A stretch of DNA of 64,000 bases from Pseudonocardia hierapolitana (GTDB lineage Bacteria; Actinomycetota; Actinomycetes; Mycobacteriales; Pseudonocardiaceae): assembly GCF_007994075.1 (NCBI RefSeq), contig NZ_VIWU01000001.1, positions 4,526,001 through 4,590,000 of the forward strand. Direction: 5' to 3'. Shown one piece after another: positions 1 through 8,773 of this stretch. Each line of letters begins with the position of its first letter. Within the stretch, counting starts at the first letter, position 1. The notes beneath the pieces were generated by a model. The model was not told where the DNA came from. It saw only the letters and a list, made by a program, of their open reading frames with translations, and made no database searches. A program made the translations under genes and the position numbers.

Positions 1-276
1 GGCGGTGAGGATCACCAGCGTCTGACCGAGCGCGAGCACCGCGATGACCGTGACCTGCTGCATCACCAGCCCGAGGTTGGCCGCCGTGAGGAAGCGGTCG
101 CTCACGAACGAGAACGCGATGATCGCGAGCAGGAGCACGGCCAGCGGGCCGAGGATCGGCCGGGCGTGCAGGACGTGCTGGAGTCGCTGCAGCGGCGTCT
201 CGGCCCGCCGATCCTCGAACCCGTGGGGCTGTGGCCCGGCCGCCGTGGCGACCGGGCCCTGGGTCTCTTCCGTCAT
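1..276 (-). CDS. Sugar ABC transporter permease, RbsC type (N-terminal part)
   Basis: Only the first 92 residues are in the window; the gene runs off its left edge. After a polar N-terminus of about 40 residues, two hydrophobic stretches are seen (about 41-58 and 69-92). The second ends in GQTLVILTA, a segment conserved in ribose/xylose-type permeases of the CUT2 class. It would form the membrane channel of a monosaccharide importer. It lies 4 nt downstream of the substrate-binding protein on the same strand, so the two are surely co-transcribed. The ATPase is not visible and may lie beyond the edge. The sugar cannot be told from this fragment. Confidence 0.8.
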   Translation of the reverse strand, partial: MTEETQGPVATAAGPQPHGFEDRRAETPLQRLQHVLHARPILGPLAVLLLAIIAFSFVSDRFLTAANLGLVMQQVTVIAVLALGQTLVILTA

Positions 277-280
277 CCGA

Positions 281-1351
281 TCAGCCCCAGCAGTTCTCGA
301 GACCGAACGCGGTGTCCTGCGACTCGACGCCGGGCTGCGGCTCGTCGGTGATCAGTGTGACGCCGGTGTCGACGAAGTCCTTGCCCGCGGTGGCCTGCGG
401 CTTGGTGCCGTCCTTGGCGAACGCGGAGAGCGCCTCGACACCCTGCGCCGCCATCTTCAGCGGGTACTGCTGCGAGGTGGCCCCGATGATTCCGGCCTTG
501 ACGTTCTCGACGCCCGGGCAGCCGCCGTCGACGGAGACGATCTCGATGTCGTTCTCGCGGCCGGCGGCCTTGATCGCCTCGTACGCGCCTGCGGCCGCCG
601 GCTCGTTGATCGTGTAGACGAGGTTGATCGACGGGTCCTTCTGCAGCAGGTTCTCCATCGCCGTGCGGCCGCCCTCCTCGGCGCCGTCGGTGACGTCGTG
701 ACCGACGATGCGCGGGTCGGACTCGTCGCCGATCTGGGTGGGGTCGCCCACCTCGATCCCGAAGCCCTGCAGGAAGCCCTGGTCGCGCTGGACGTCGACG
801 GTCGGTCGGTTGGGGGAGAGGTCGAGCATCGCGATCTTGGCCTGCTTGCCCTCGGCCTCGAACTTCGACTTCGCCCACTGGCCGATGAGCAGGCCGGCCT
901 GGAAGTTGTCGGTGGCGAACGTGGCGTCCGCGGCGTCCGGCGGCTCGGTCTGGGTGTCGAGCGCGATCACCATCAGGCCCGCCTGTCGCGCTCGGTCGAG
1001 CGTGGGCACGATCGCTGCCGAATCGCTGGGCGTGATCATGAAGCCGGTCGCGCCCGCGGAGATCAGGGTCTCGATGGCCTGCACCTGCGACTCGTTGTCA
1101 CCGTCCTGGCGGCCCGCGAAGCTCTGCAGTTCGACGCCTGCCGAGTCGGCCGCCTGCTGGGCGCCCTCGCGCATCTTGACGAAGAACGGGTTGGTGTCGG
1201 TCTTGGTGATGAGGCCGACGATCGGCGTGTCGCCGCCGCCTCCTCCGCCACCCGGCTCGGATCCGCCACCGCACGCGGTGAGCGTGAGGGCCGCCACGGC
1301 CCCGATGGCGAGCGAGGTGGCCCGCCTGCGGGCCGTCCTTGCGTGGTTCAT
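281..1351 (-). CDS. Sugar ABC transporter substrate-binding lipoprotein
   Basis: A 356-residue type-1 periplasmic-binding-fold protein of the ribose/fructose family. The chosen ATG at 1351 gives a basic N-terminus, a hydrophobic core and the lipobox LTAC with the lipidated cysteine at residue 27, followed by a Gly/Ser linker. The mature part begins with [17 protein letters not shown], typical of proteins that bind monosaccharides outside the membrane. The open frame continues far upstream, but the lipobox and the operator at 1382 fix the start. It is the first gene of a transporter operon with the permease at 276. The divergent LacI regulator probably controls it. Ligand unknown; ribose, xylose or fructose are plausible. 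Confidence 0.88.
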   Translation of the reverse strand: MNHARTARRRATSLAIGAVAALTLTACGGGSEPGGGGGGGDTPIVGLITKTDTNPFFVKMREGAQQAADSAGVELQSFAGRQDGDNESQVQAIETLISAGATGFMITPSDSAAIVPTLDRARQAGLMVIALDTQTEPPDAADATFATDNFQAGLLIGQWAKSKFEAEGKQAKIAMLDLSPNRPTVDVQRDQGFLQGFGIEVGDPTQIGDESDPRIVGHDVTDGAEEGGRTAMENLLQKDPSINLVYTINEPAAAGAYEAIKAAGRENDIEIVSVDGGCPGVENVKAGIIGATSQQYPLKMAAQGVEALSAFAKDGTKPQATAGKDFVDTGVTLITDEPQPGVESQDTAFGLENCWG

Positions 1352-1381
1352 CGCACGACCTCTCGTCAGCATCGACGTGGA

Positions 1382-1393
1382 GACAACGTTGTC
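1382..1393. promoter_or_regulatory. LacI-type operator upstream of the sugar transporter
   Basis: GACAACGTTGTC is a perfect 12-bp palindrome with a central CG, the form bound by LacI-family proteins. It lies 31 bp upstream of the start codon of the substrate-binding protein, where a bound repressor would block the transporter promoter. Confidence 0.7.
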
Positions 1394-1464
1394 CGAACTC
1401 TGGTCCCCATCGCCCCCGGTCCACAAGCCCGCATCGTGGATCTCTTCGTAACGAAGGAATAACG

Positions 1465-1480
1465 TTGACAACGATGTCAA
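1465..1480. promoter_or_regulatory. Second LacI-type operator, next to the regulator gene
   Basis: TTGACAACGATGTCAA has perfect 6-bp arms (TTGACA/TGTCAA) and shares GACAACG with the palindrome at 1382. It ends 12 bp before the first LacI start codon, so autoregulation is likely. The two sites are about 85 bp apart, which would allow looping. Another small inverted repeat, TTCGTAACGAA, lies just upstream at 1445-1455. Confidence 0.65.
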
Positions 1481-1492
1481 AGCGCGGGGACC

Positions 1493-2533
1493 ATGCTGGC
1501 AGGCGTGCAGAGCGTCCCGGCGCGGCGCCGTCGCCCGACCATGCGTGACGTCGCCCAGCTCGCCGACGTCAGCCTCAAGACCGTGTCGCGCGTGGTCAAC
1601 GACGAGCCGGGCGTCTCGGTCGAGCTCGCCGTCCGGGTGCAGCGGGCGATCGACGAGCTGGGCTTCCACCCGCACCCGGGCGCCCGCCTCCTGCGCACCG
1701 ACGGCCGGACGTCGGCGATCGCCCTGCTGCTCGAGGACGTCGCCAACCCGTACTCGGCCGCGGTGCACCGGGCCGTCGAGAACGAGGCGCGGGAGCGCGG
1801 TGTCGTCGTGTTCTCCGCCAGCATCGACGAGGACCCGGCGCGGGAGCGTGCGCTGGCCCGCGAGTTCGGCGCGCGGCGGGTCGACGGGCTGGTGCTCGCC
1901 CCGGCGGGCGACGACCAGTCCTACCTCACGGACGAGCTCCCCACCGGCACCCCGGTCGTCTGTGTGGACCGGGAGGCACGCAACCTCGCCGTCGACTCGG
2001 TGATCACCACGAACGGGCTCGGCGCCGCGGAGGGCGTTCGGCATCTCGCCGCTGTGGGGCACCGGCGCATCGCGTTCCTCGGCGACCGGCGCTCGATCCG
2101 CACCGCCGACCAGCGCTTCGCGGGCTACCGCGACGCCCTCGCTTCGCTCGGTCTGCCCCTCGACCCCGGCCTCGTGGTGCACGACCTGCGCGAATCGGCC
2201 GATGCCGACGGTGCCGTCACCGCCCTGCTGGCCCGGCCCGATCCCCCCACCGCCCTGTTCACCGCGCAGAACCTGATCACGATCGGGGCGGTTCGGGCCC
2301 TGCGCAGGCTGGGCGCGGAGTGGTCCGTCGCGCTCGTCGGGTTCGACGACGTCCCGCTCGGCGACCTGCTCTCGCCGGGCATCACCGTGGTGGCCCAGGA
2401 CCCGGCCGCGATCGGGCGGACCGCGGCGGCCCTGCTGTTCGCCCGCATCGGCGGCGACACCGGCCCACCGGGCGTCCGCCTGGTCCCGACGACGCTGATC
2501 CGGAGGGGCTCGGGCGAACTCCCACCCCGCTGA
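1493..2533 (+). CDS. LacI-family transcriptional regulator
   Basis: 346 residues from the ATG at 1493; an in-frame ATG at 1541 would give 330 residues and starts right at the DNA-binding domain. The helix-turn-helix and hinge read [19 protein letters not shown], then a periplasmic-binding-like effector domain begins near residue 74 ([18 protein letters not shown]) and ends with the usual TTLIRRGSG. It should repress the divergent sugar transporter and release DNA when it binds the sugar or a phosphorylated product. Two matching palindromes lie between it and its target. Family assignment is certain; the inducer is unknown. Confidence 0.9.
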   Translation: MLAGVQSVPARRRRPTMRDVAQLADVSLKTVSRVVNDEPGVSVELAVRVQRAIDELGFHPHPGARLLRTDGRTSAIALLLEDVANPYSAAVHRAVENEARERGVVVFSASIDEDPARERALAREFGARRVDGLVLAPAGDDQSYLTDELPTGTPVVCVDREARNLAVDSVITTNGLGAAEGVRHLAAVGHRRIAFLGDRRSIRTADQRFAGYRDALASLGLPLDPGLVVHDLRESADADGAVTALLARPDPPTALFTAQNLITIGAVRALRRLGAEWSVALVGFDDVPLGDLLSPGITVVAQDPAAIGRTAAALLFARIGGDTGPPGVRLVPTTLIRRGSGELPPR

Positions 2534-2535
2534 TC

Positions 2536-2588
2536 CCGACGAACGGCGCGTTCGTCGGTACCTATCCGACGAACGCGCCGTTCGTCGG
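2536..2588. repeat. Double palindromic repeat element, copy 1
   Basis: Two 23-bp arms (2536-2558 and 2566-2588) are exact reverse complements and flank the 7-nt loop TACCTAT. Each arm is also nearly self-complementary (CCGACGAACG-GCG-CGTTCGTCGG), so it can form either one long hairpin or two small ones. It begins 3 bp after the lacI stop and may act as a terminator, though no T-run follows. A second copy with the loop in reverse orientation lies at 49409-49461. Confidence 0.8.
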
Positions 2589-2645
2589 AATGGGGCGGGC
2601 TTCACGCTGGCGTTTCCGTCGGCGGCAAGGTTTAGCGTCGTTCCT

Positions 2646-3023
2646 GTGCGGATCGGTGAGCTGGGCCGCCGTGCCGGGGTGAGCCCCCGGACGCTGCGGC
2701 ACTACGAGGAGCTCGGCCTGCTCGCGGCGCGGCGCCGGGCCAACGGCTACCGCGACTACGACGAGCGCGACCTGCGGGTCGTCGCCGAGATCCGGTCGCT
2801 GGTCGACCTCGGGTTCGCGCTCGAGGAGACGCGCCCGTTCGTCGAGTGCCTGCGTGCAGGCAACCCGACGGGGGCGAGCTGCCCGGACTCGCGCGCCGTG
2901 CAGCGCCGGAAGCTCACCGAGGTCGACGAGTGGCTGGCCCGGCTGCACGCCGTGCGCCGCGAGCTCGTGGCCCAGCTCGGTGAACCGCCCGTCCCACGCT
3001 GTTCTTTCTCGGAGGAGAGCTGA
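2646..3023 (+). CDS. MerR-family regulator with cysteines
   Basis: 125 residues from GTG at 2646. The N-terminus reads [20 protein letters not shown], the MerR winged helix-turn-helix. A coiled dimerisation helix follows from about residue 85. The short linker carries C68 and C79, and a third cysteine sits near the C-terminus, so a thiol-based or metal signal is possible. The stop codon overlaps the start of the thioredoxin gene (TGATG), so the two are translationally coupled and probably respond to the same redox stress. The ligand is not known. Confidence 0.85.
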   Translation: MRIGELGRRAGVSPRTLRHYEELGLLAARRRANGYRDYDERDLRVVAEIRSLVDLGFALEETRPFVECLRAGNPTGASCPDSRAVQRRKLTEVDEWLARLHAVRRELVAQLGEPPVPRCSFSEES

Positions 3024-3355
3024 TGATCGCCACGGTGTCCGACGACACGTTCGATGAGCTCGTGCTGCGCACCGAGCTGCCGGTGCTGGTGGACTTCACC
3101 GCCGACTGGTGCCCGCCGTGCAAGATGATCAAGCCGGTGCTCGCCGAGCTGGCCGACGAGCTGGCGGGCCGCCTGGTCGTCGCCGAGCTCGACGTCGACG
3201 CCAACCCGCGCACCGCGCAGGCCGCGGGCGTGCTCGGGATGCCCACGCTCAACCTCTACGTGCGCGGGCAGGTGGTCACACAGGTCGTCGGCGCGCGCCC
3301 GAAGGCGGCCCTCATGCGGGCGATCGCAGAGCACCTTCCGCTGCCGGTGGCCTGA
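3023..3355 (+). CDS. Thioredoxin
   Basis: 110-residue single-domain thioredoxin that reduces protein disulfides in the cytoplasm. The active site WCPPC has Cys30 and Cys33; the usual motif is WCGPC, and the Pro variant occurs in actinobacterial paralogues. The cis-proline loop GMPTLNLY is present. A strong ribosome site (GGAGGAG, 3011) precedes the ATG. It overlaps the MerR gene by 1 nt, so it is probably not the housekeeping TrxA but an inducible one. The 3' end overlaps a convergent gene fragment. Confidence 0.92.
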   Translation: MIATVSDDTFDELVLRTELPVLVDFTADWCPPCKMIKPVLAELADELAGRLVVAELDVDANPRTAQAAGVLGMPTLNLYVRGQVVTQVVGARPKAALMRAIAEHLPLPVA

Positions 3356-3632
3356 CGGCCAGCACCTCGGCCGCAAGCTCGGTGGTCGGCCTGCGGCCGT
3401 CCAGCACTCGGACGTCCGGCGGCAGCAGTGCCCTGGCGGCGGCGCAGCGCTCGATCTGGGCGATGCCCCAGTTCGTCACGCTCGCCTCCCGCTGCGGGTC
3501 GCTCGGGGCGTGGACACGGACGCTGAGGCGGCGGGCCAGCTCGTCGGCGGGGACGTCCAGGTAGACGCGCTGGAGCGGGATCCCCCGACCGCGCACCGCG
3601 GTGAAGATCTCCTCGGCGTATGCGGCCTCCAC
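3312..3632 (-). pseudogene. 3' fragment of a small ATP-binding/kinase-like protein
   Basis: Coherent coding sequence runs from about 3632 to the stop at 3312 (about 106 residues): ...AEEIFTAVRGRGIPLQRVYLDVPADELARR... It resembles the C-terminal half of P-loop kinase-like proteins, where D-x-P-x-D-E-L-x-x-R helices follow the nucleotide site. The P-loop and start region are missing: upstream of 3632 this frame becomes meaningless and a different gene remnant begins on the other strand. No good start codon exists. I read it as a decayed 3' fragment; the exact family is uncertain. The last 44 nt overlap the thioredoxin gene. Confidence 0.5.
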
Positions 3633-3712
3633 TGCCGACCGAGAACTTCCAGGACCTGCCGCTGTGGCGCACGCAGTCCGCTGCCGTGGCGATCGCACTC
3701 GTCGAGGCGTAG
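3632..3712 (+). pseudogene. C-terminal scrap of an unidentified gene
   Basis: A 26-codon stretch ending in TAG reads PTENFQDLPLWRTQSAAVAI and then ALVEA, which looks like the C-terminus of a real protein but has no start or upstream part. It begins exactly where the opposite-strand kinase-like fragment ends, so position 3632 looks like a deletion or rearrangement joint. Family not recognised. Confidence 0.35.
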
Positions 3713-3787
3713 GGGCGCCCGCTCCTCGTGCCGATGACGCTGGTCCGGCAACCAACCCGGTCGCACCACCGCGAACGGCTGGTTAGC

Positions 3788-4687
3788 GTGCCGGCCGTGG
3801 ATGTGCCGGCGGTGGTGCGGGCGAAGGCTGTGCAGGCGGGCGAGGCCGGCTGGCTCGCCGGACTGCCGGAGCTGGTGGCCGGGCTGGAGCGGGACTGGGG
3901 GATCACGGTCGGCCGGGCGTACCGGGACCCGACCGAGGCGTACGTGGCCGAGGCCGAGCTCGCCGACGGCACGCCCGCGGTGCTGAAGCTGCTCGTCCCG
4001 CGCCCCGGCCAGGCAGCGGACGAGATCACCGTGCTGCGTCTCGCGGACGGGGCCGGGTGCGTGCGGCTGCTCGCCTCGGACGCCGGCCGGAACGCGCTGC
4101 TGCTGGACCGGCTCGGCCCGTCGCTGTACGAGCTGGGCGTGCCGATCGGGCGGCGGTTGGAGATCATGTGCCGGCTGGCCTCCGAGCTGTGGCGCCCGGC
4201 CCCGGACGCCGGCCTGCGCACGGGCGCGGAGAAGGGCCGGTGGCTGGTCGAGCACATCCTCCGCATGTGGACCGACCTCGGCGGGCCGTGCTCCCGCGCC
4301 ACCGTCGACCACGCACTGAACTGCGCGGACCGGCGGATCGCCGCCCACTCGCCCGAGCGGGCCGTGCTCGTGCACGGCGACGTTCACCAGTGGAACACCC
4401 TGCAGACCCGCGACGGCGGCTTCGCCCTCGTCGACCCGGACGGCCTGCTGGCCGAGCCGGAGTACGACATGGGCGTCCTGATGCGCGAGGACCCCGTCGA
4501 GCTGATGGCGGGCGACCCGCGCGGGCGCGCCCGGTGGCTCGCCGCGCGGACCGGCTGCGACCCGGTGGCGATCTGGGAGTGGGGCGTGGTCGAGCGGGTC
4601 TCGACGGGCCTGCTCGCGGTGGCCGTCGGCCTGCAGCCGGTCGGTGGGCAGATGCTCGCGGCGGCGGACGCGATCGCGCGCATGTGA
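3788..4687 (+). CDS. Aminoglycoside/hydroxyurea phosphotransferase-like kinase
   Basis: About 299 residues from GTG at 3788; a longer frame from 3728 adds an unlikely Arg/His-rich leader. The fold is that of APH(6)-type small-molecule kinases: VLKLLVP carries the ATP lysine, HGDVHQWN (His196, Asp198, Asn203) is the catalytic loop, and LVDPDGLL (from about residue 214) is the metal-binding segment. Relatives inactivate streptomycin or hydroxyurea by phosphorylation, but most chromosomal members in soil actinomycetes have unknown substrates. It stands alone between fragments and dnaE2. Assignment to the family is firm; resistance is only a possibility. Confidence 0.82.
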   Translation: MPAVDVPAVVRAKAVQAGEAGWLAGLPELVAGLERDWGITVGRAYRDPTEAYVAEAELADGTPAVLKLLVPRPGQAADEITVLRLADGAGCVRLLASDAGRNALLLDRLGPSLYELGVPIGRRLEIMCRLASELWRPAPDAGLRTGAEKGRWLVEHILRMWTDLGGPCSRATVDHALNCADRRIAAHSPERAVLVHGDVHQWNTLQTRDGGFALVDPDGLLAEPEYDMGVLMREDPVELMAGDPRGRARWLAARTGCDPVAIWEWGVVERVSTGLLAVAVGLQPVGGQMLAAADAIARM

Positions 4688-4776
4688 GCTGCCGCGGGGT
4701 CGTCCCGGAGGAGCGTGACCGGAGCGCCACCCGCTGTGGTGTGACCGATTCGCCTGGTCGGGCGGTTGAGATGATC

Positions 4777-4792
4777 TCGAACACCTGTTCGA
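4777..4792. promoter_or_regulatory. LexA (SOS) box of dnaE2
   Basis: TCGAACACCTGTTCGA is a perfect palindrome (TCGAAC/GTTCGA around ACCT) and matches the actinobacterial LexA consensus. It lies 10 bp before the dnaE2 start codon, so DNA damage should induce the gene. Confidence 0.9.
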
Positions 4793-4801
4793 CTTGAGGG
4801 C

Positions 4802-7800
4802 GTGGGCTGGAACAACCCGGACGTCCCGTGGCACGAGCTGGAGGCCGCGCTGTCGGGGCGCGCGTGGAACGGCGGGAGCCTCGCAGGCGGGCCGGAGGCC
4901 GACGGCGGCGACATCCCGGCGTGGTCGCGCAAGCGGGAGCCGTACGTGGCCCCGCCGCTCGATGAGCCCGGCGAGCGCGTGCCGTACGCGGAGCTGCACT
5001 GCCACTCCAACTTCAGCTTCCTCGACGGTGCGAGCCACCCGGAGGAGCTGGTCGAGGAGGCCGCGCGGCTGGGGCTGGACGCGATCGCGCTCACCGACCA
5101 CGACGGCATGTACGGCGTGGTCCGGTTCGCCGAGGCGGCCGCTGAGCTGGGCGTTCGCACGGTCTTCGGCACCGAGCTCTCCCTCGGGCTCACGGCACCG
5201 CAGAACGGGGTGGCCGACCCGGAGGGCAGCCACCTGCTGCTGCTCGCCCGCGGGCCCGAGGGCTACCGCGGGCTCTGCCGCACGATCAGCGCGGCCCAGC
5301 TGCGCGGGGAGGAGAAGGGCCGCCCGGTCTACGACTTCGAGGAGGTGGTGGCCGACACCGCGGGTCAGGTCCTCGTGCTCACCGGCTGCCGCAAGGGCGG
5401 CGTGCAGCAGGCGTTGCGCGCGGGCGGGCGCGACGCCGCGGGCAAGGAGCTGCGCAGGCTCGTCGAACGGTTCGGGGCCGACCACGTGGCCGTCGAGCTC
5501 ACCTACGCAGGGTTGCCCACCGACACCGAGCTGAACGACGTGCTCGCCGAGCTCGCCCACGACGCCGGGCTGCCCACGGTGGCCACCACGGCGGCCCACT
5601 ACGCCACCGCACGCAGGTTCCCGCTGGCCACGGCCCTTGCCGCGGTGCGTGCCCGGCGCAGCCTTGACGAGGCCGACGGCTGGCTCCCGCCCGCGGGCAC
5701 CGCCCACCTGCGCTCGGGCGCGGAGATGGCGGCCCGGTTCGACGCCCGCTACCCGGGCGCGGTCGCGCGTGCCGCGGAGATCGGCACGGCGTGCGCGTTC
5801 CCGATCCGCCTCGTCGCGCCGGACCTGCCGCCCTTCGACGTCCCACCGGGACACGACGAGGCGAGCTGGCTGTGGGAGCTGATCCAGCGCGGGATGACCG
5901 TCCGCTACGGCAGCCACGCCGAGCATCCCGAGGCCATCGAGACGATCCGGCGCGAGTTCGAGATCATCAAGAAGAAGAACTTCCCCGGCTACTTCCTGAT
6001 CGTCCACGACATCGTCGAGTTCTGCCGCAAGGTCGACATCCTCTGCCAGGGCCGTGGCTCGGCCGCCAACTCGGCCGTCTGCTACGCGCTGGGCATCACC
6101 AACGTCGACGCGGTGGCGATGGGGCTGCTCTTCGAGCGCTTCCTCTCCCCGGCCCGCGAGGGCTACCCCGACATCGATCTCGACATCGAGTCCGGCCGCC
6201 GCGAGGAGGTCATCCAGTACGTCTACGCCAAGTACGGGCGCGGGTGCGCCGCCCAGGTGGCCAACGTGATCACCTACCGGCCGCGCTCGGCCGTCCGCGA
6301 CATGGCGAAGGCGTTCGGGTTCTCACCGGGCCAGCAGGACGCGTGGAGCAAGCAGATCGAACGCTGGGGCGGCCCGGTCGCCGACGTGCCCGTCGAGATA
6401 CCCGACCAGGTGGTCGAGCTGGCCAACGAGCTGCTCGGCTTCCCGCGCCACCTCGGCATCCACTCCGGCGGCATGGTCATCTGCGACCGGCCGGTCTCGG
6501 AGGTGGTGCCCGTCGAGTGGGCGCGCATGCCCGGCCGCACCGTCGTGCAGTGGGACAAGGACGACTGCGCGTACGCGGGCCTGGTCAAGTTCGACCTGCT
6601 CGGGCTCGGCATGCTCACCGCACTGCACCTGATGCTCGACCTCGTCGAGGAGCACCACGGGAAGAGGATCCAGCTGCACGAGCTGCAGCCCACCGACCCG
6701 GACGTCTACGCGATGCTCGCGCGCGCCGACTCGGTCGGGGTGTTCCAGGTGGAGTCGCGCGCGCAGATGGCCACGCTGCCCCGGCTCAAGCCGCGGGTGT
6801 TCTACGACCTGGTCGTGGAGGTGGCGCTCATCCGGCCCGGCCCGATCCAGGGCGGCTCGGTGCACCCCTACATCCGCAGGCGCAACAAGCTGGAGGAGTG
6901 GGAGCACGACCACCCGCTGCTCAAGGGTGCGCTGGAGAAGACCCTGGGCGTCCCGCTGTTCCAGGAGCAGCTCATGCAGATCGCGGTGGACGTCGCCGGG
7001 TTCTCCGCCGCCGACGCCGACGAGCTGCGCCGCGCGATGGGCGCCAAGCGCTCGGAGGAGAAGATGGAGCGGCTGCGCGACCGCTTCTTCGCCGGCATGG
7101 CGGCCAACGGGATCACCGGCGAGGTGGCCGACGGGATCTTCCACAAGATGATCGCGTTCGCCAACTTCGGTTTCCCGGAGAGCCACGCGATCAGCTTCGC
7201 GTCGCTCGTCTACTACAGCGCCTGGTTCAAGCTCTACTACCCGGCCGCGTTCTGCGCCGCGTTGCTCAACTCCCAGCCGATGGGCTTCTACTCACCCCAG
7301 TCGCTCGTCGCCGACGCGCGCCGGCACGGGGTGCTCACCCGCGGAGCCGACGTCAACCTCGGCCGGGCCGAGGCGATCCTGCAACCCGACCCGCTCTCCA
7401 CCGGCGGGCAGGCCATCCGGCTCGGGCTCGCCGAGGTCAGGGGAATCGGCCTCGAGCTGGCCGAGCAGATCGACGCCGAGCGCGACCGGGGCGGGCCGTA
7501 CCGCGACCTCGCCGACCTCGCCCGCCGCGTCCGGCTCACCGTGCCGCAGGCGGAGGCACTGGCCACCGCGGGCGCGTTCGGCAGCTTCGGCATCGACCGC
7601 CGCTCGGCGCTGTGGGCGGCCGGGGTGGTCGCGGCGGTGCGGCCCGAGCAGCTGCCCGGCACCGCCGTCGGGCTGGAGGCGCCCGCCCTGCCCGGGCTCA
7701 CCGACGTCGAGCTCACCGCGGCCGACGTGTGGGCCACCGGCGTCTCGCCCGGCGCCCACCCCATGCAGCACCTGCGCGAACGGCTCGACGGCCTCGGCGC

Positions 7801-8143
7801 CGTCCGGATCGAAGCGCTCGAGGGCATCGGCCGCGCCGTCCCGGCCGGCGACCCGGAACACGGGATGCCGCGGGTGCTGGTCGGCGGGCTCGTCACCCAC
7901 CGGCAGCGGCCCGCCACCGCCCGCGGCGTCACGTTCCTGAACCTGGAGGACGAGAGCGGCATGCTCAACGTCACCTGCTCGGAGGGGCTGTGGGCGCGCT
8001 ACCGCACGGTGGCGCTGAGCAGCTCCGCGCTGCTCGTGCGCGGACGGCTGGAGCGCAGCCCGGAGGGCGTGCTCAACCTGGTGGCCGACCGGTTGCAGAA
8101 GCTGGCGCTCACGGTGCCGGTGAAGTCGCGCGACTTCCGCTGA
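4802..8143 (+). CDS. dnaE2: Error-prone DNA polymerase III alpha subunit DnaE2 (ImuC)
   Basis: 1113 residues, normal family length, from GTG at 4802 (MGWNNPDVPW is the typical start). An N-terminal PHP domain (ELHCHSNFSFLDGASHP) is followed by the C-family polymerase palm with the acidic pair in YPDIDLDIES, a helix-hairpin-helix (EVRGIGLELAEQI) and a C-terminal OB fold (FLNLEDESGMLNV). It performs mutagenic translesion synthesis, usually with ImuA'/ImuB, which are not adjacent here. A perfect LexA box sits immediately upstream. The 3' end overlaps the convergent TetR gene by 35 bp. A 90-bp part of the OB-fold region is duplicated at 9422-9511. Confidence 0.96.
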   Translation: MGWNNPDVPWHELEAALSGRAWNGGSLAGGPEADGGDIPAWSRKREPYVAPPLDEPGERVPYAELHCHSNFSFLDGASHPEELVEEAARLGLDAIALTDHDGMYGVVRFAEAAAELGVRTVFGTELSLGLTAPQNGVADPEGSHLLLLARGPEGYRGLCRTISAAQLRGEEKGRPVYDFEEVVADTAGQVLVLTGCRKGGVQQALRAGGRDAAGKELRRLVERFGADHVAVELTYAGLPTDTELNDVLAELAHDAGLPTVATTAAHYATARRFPLATALAAVRARRSLDEADGWLPPAGTAHLRSGAEMAARFDARYPGAVARAAEIGTACAFPIRLVAPDLPPFDVPPGHDEASWLWELIQRGMTVRYGSHAEHPEAIETIRREFEIIKKKNFPGYFLIVHDIVEFCRKVDILCQGRGSAANSAVCYALGITNVDAVAMGLLFERFLSPAREGYPDIDLDIESGRREEVIQYVYAKYGRGCAAQVANVITYRPRSAVRDMAKAFGFSPGQQDAWSKQIERWGGPVADVPVEIPDQVVELANELLGFPRHLGIHSGGMVICDRPVSEVVPVEWARMPGRTVVQWDKDDCAYAGLVKFDLLGLGMLTALHLMLDLVEEHHGKRIQLHELQPTDPDVYAMLARADSVGVFQVESRAQMATLPRLKPRVFYDLVVEVALIRPGPIQGGSVHPYIRRRNKLEEWEHDHPLLKGALEKTLGVPLFQEQLMQIAVDVAGFSAADADELRRAMGAKRSEEKMERLRDRFFAGMAANGITGEVADGIFHKMIAFANFGFPESHAISFASLVYYSAWFKLYYPAAFCAALLNSQPMGFYSPQSLVADARRHGVLTRGADVNLGRAEAILQPDPLSTGGQAIRLGLAEVRGIGLELAEQIDAERDRGGPYRDLADLARRVRLTVPQAEALATAGAFGSFGIDRRSALWAAGVVAAVRPEQLPGTAVGLEAPALPGLTDVELTAADVWATGVSPGAHPMQHLRERLDGLGAVRIEALEGIGRAVPAGDPEHGMPRVLVGGLVTHRQRPATARGVTFLNLEDESGMLNVTCSEGLWARYRTVALSSSALLVRGRLERSPEGVLNLVADRLQKLALTVPVKSRDFR

Positions 8144-8744
8144 CGCCCCGGGTCGGCAGGAGCGCGTCGATCAGCTGGTCCACCGCGTCGGTCAGCGCAG
8201 CCGCGTCCAGCCACGAGCCGGAGCTGACGGCGTGCAGCGCGAGCCCGTCGACGGCCGCGAGCGCGATGCGCGCCTTCCGGCGTAGCTCCTCCGGGGTGTC
8301 GTCACCCCGGCCGGCCAGTGCGAGTGCCTCGGCGATCGACTCGCTGACCTCGGCGAGGATTCCGGCCTGGACGGCAGCCAGCGACGGCGATGTGGCGGCG
8401 CGTGCCGCGAATGCCACCTGGACACGGACCTCGGTGGTCCGCTCCTCGTCCAGCGGCAGCAGCTCGCGCAGCACGGTCGTCAGGTTGCGGCGGACGTCGG
8501 GGCCGAGTGCGAGGTTCGAGACCCGCGCGCGGATGCGCCGCACGACCTCGCCGAACGCGGCGTCCAGCATGGCGTCCTTGGTGGGGAAGTAGTGCTGGAC
8601 GGTCCCGATCGCGACGCCGGCCGCGGCTGCCACCTGCCGGACGCTCACGCGCTCGAGGCCGTGCCGGGCGGTGATGTCCAGGAGCGCGTCGGTGAGGACG
8701 TCCTTCGTGGGGCGGATTGACACGGGAGCCACACCTGGAATCAT
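8109..8744 (-). CDS. TetR-family regulator
   Basis: 211 residues from ATG at 8744; a GTG at 8723 is an alternative. The N-terminal DNA-binding domain reads VSVRQVAAAAGVAIGTVQHYF, followed by a helical ligand domain. It is divergent from an F420-type nitroreductase gene with only 26 bp between the start codons, and two palindromes occupy that space, so it should repress both. The ATG start codon itself falls within the first palindrome, which favours leaderless transcription or the downstream GTG. Ligand unknown. Confidence 0.88.
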   Translation of the reverse strand: MIPGVAPVSIRPTKDVLTDALLDITARHGLERVSVRQVAAAAGVAIGTVQHYFPTKDAMLDAAFGEVVRRIRARVSNLALGPDVRRNLTTVLRELLPLDEERTTEVRVQVAFAARAATSPSLAAVQAGILAEVSESIAEALALAGRGDDTPEELRRKARIALAAVDGLALHAVSSGSWLDAAALTDAVDQLIDALLPTRGVSGSRATSPAP

Positions 8745-8773
8745 ACGACCGTATGAGACCATACGATCGTATG
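8741..8773. promoter_or_regulatory. Tandem TetR operators between divergent genes
   Basis: Two perfect palindromes in phase 18 bp apart: TCATACGACCGTATGA (8741-8756) and CATACGATCGTATG (8760-8773). Shared arms are CATACG/CGTATG. They cover the start codons of both the TetR gene and the nitroreductase-like gene. Confidence 0.85.

Noticed and set aside
5791..8592. 933-codon open frame overlapping dnaE2
   Set aside because: Arg/Pro/Gly-rich shadow of dnaE2 in another frame; no family motifs, and dnaE2 is certain.
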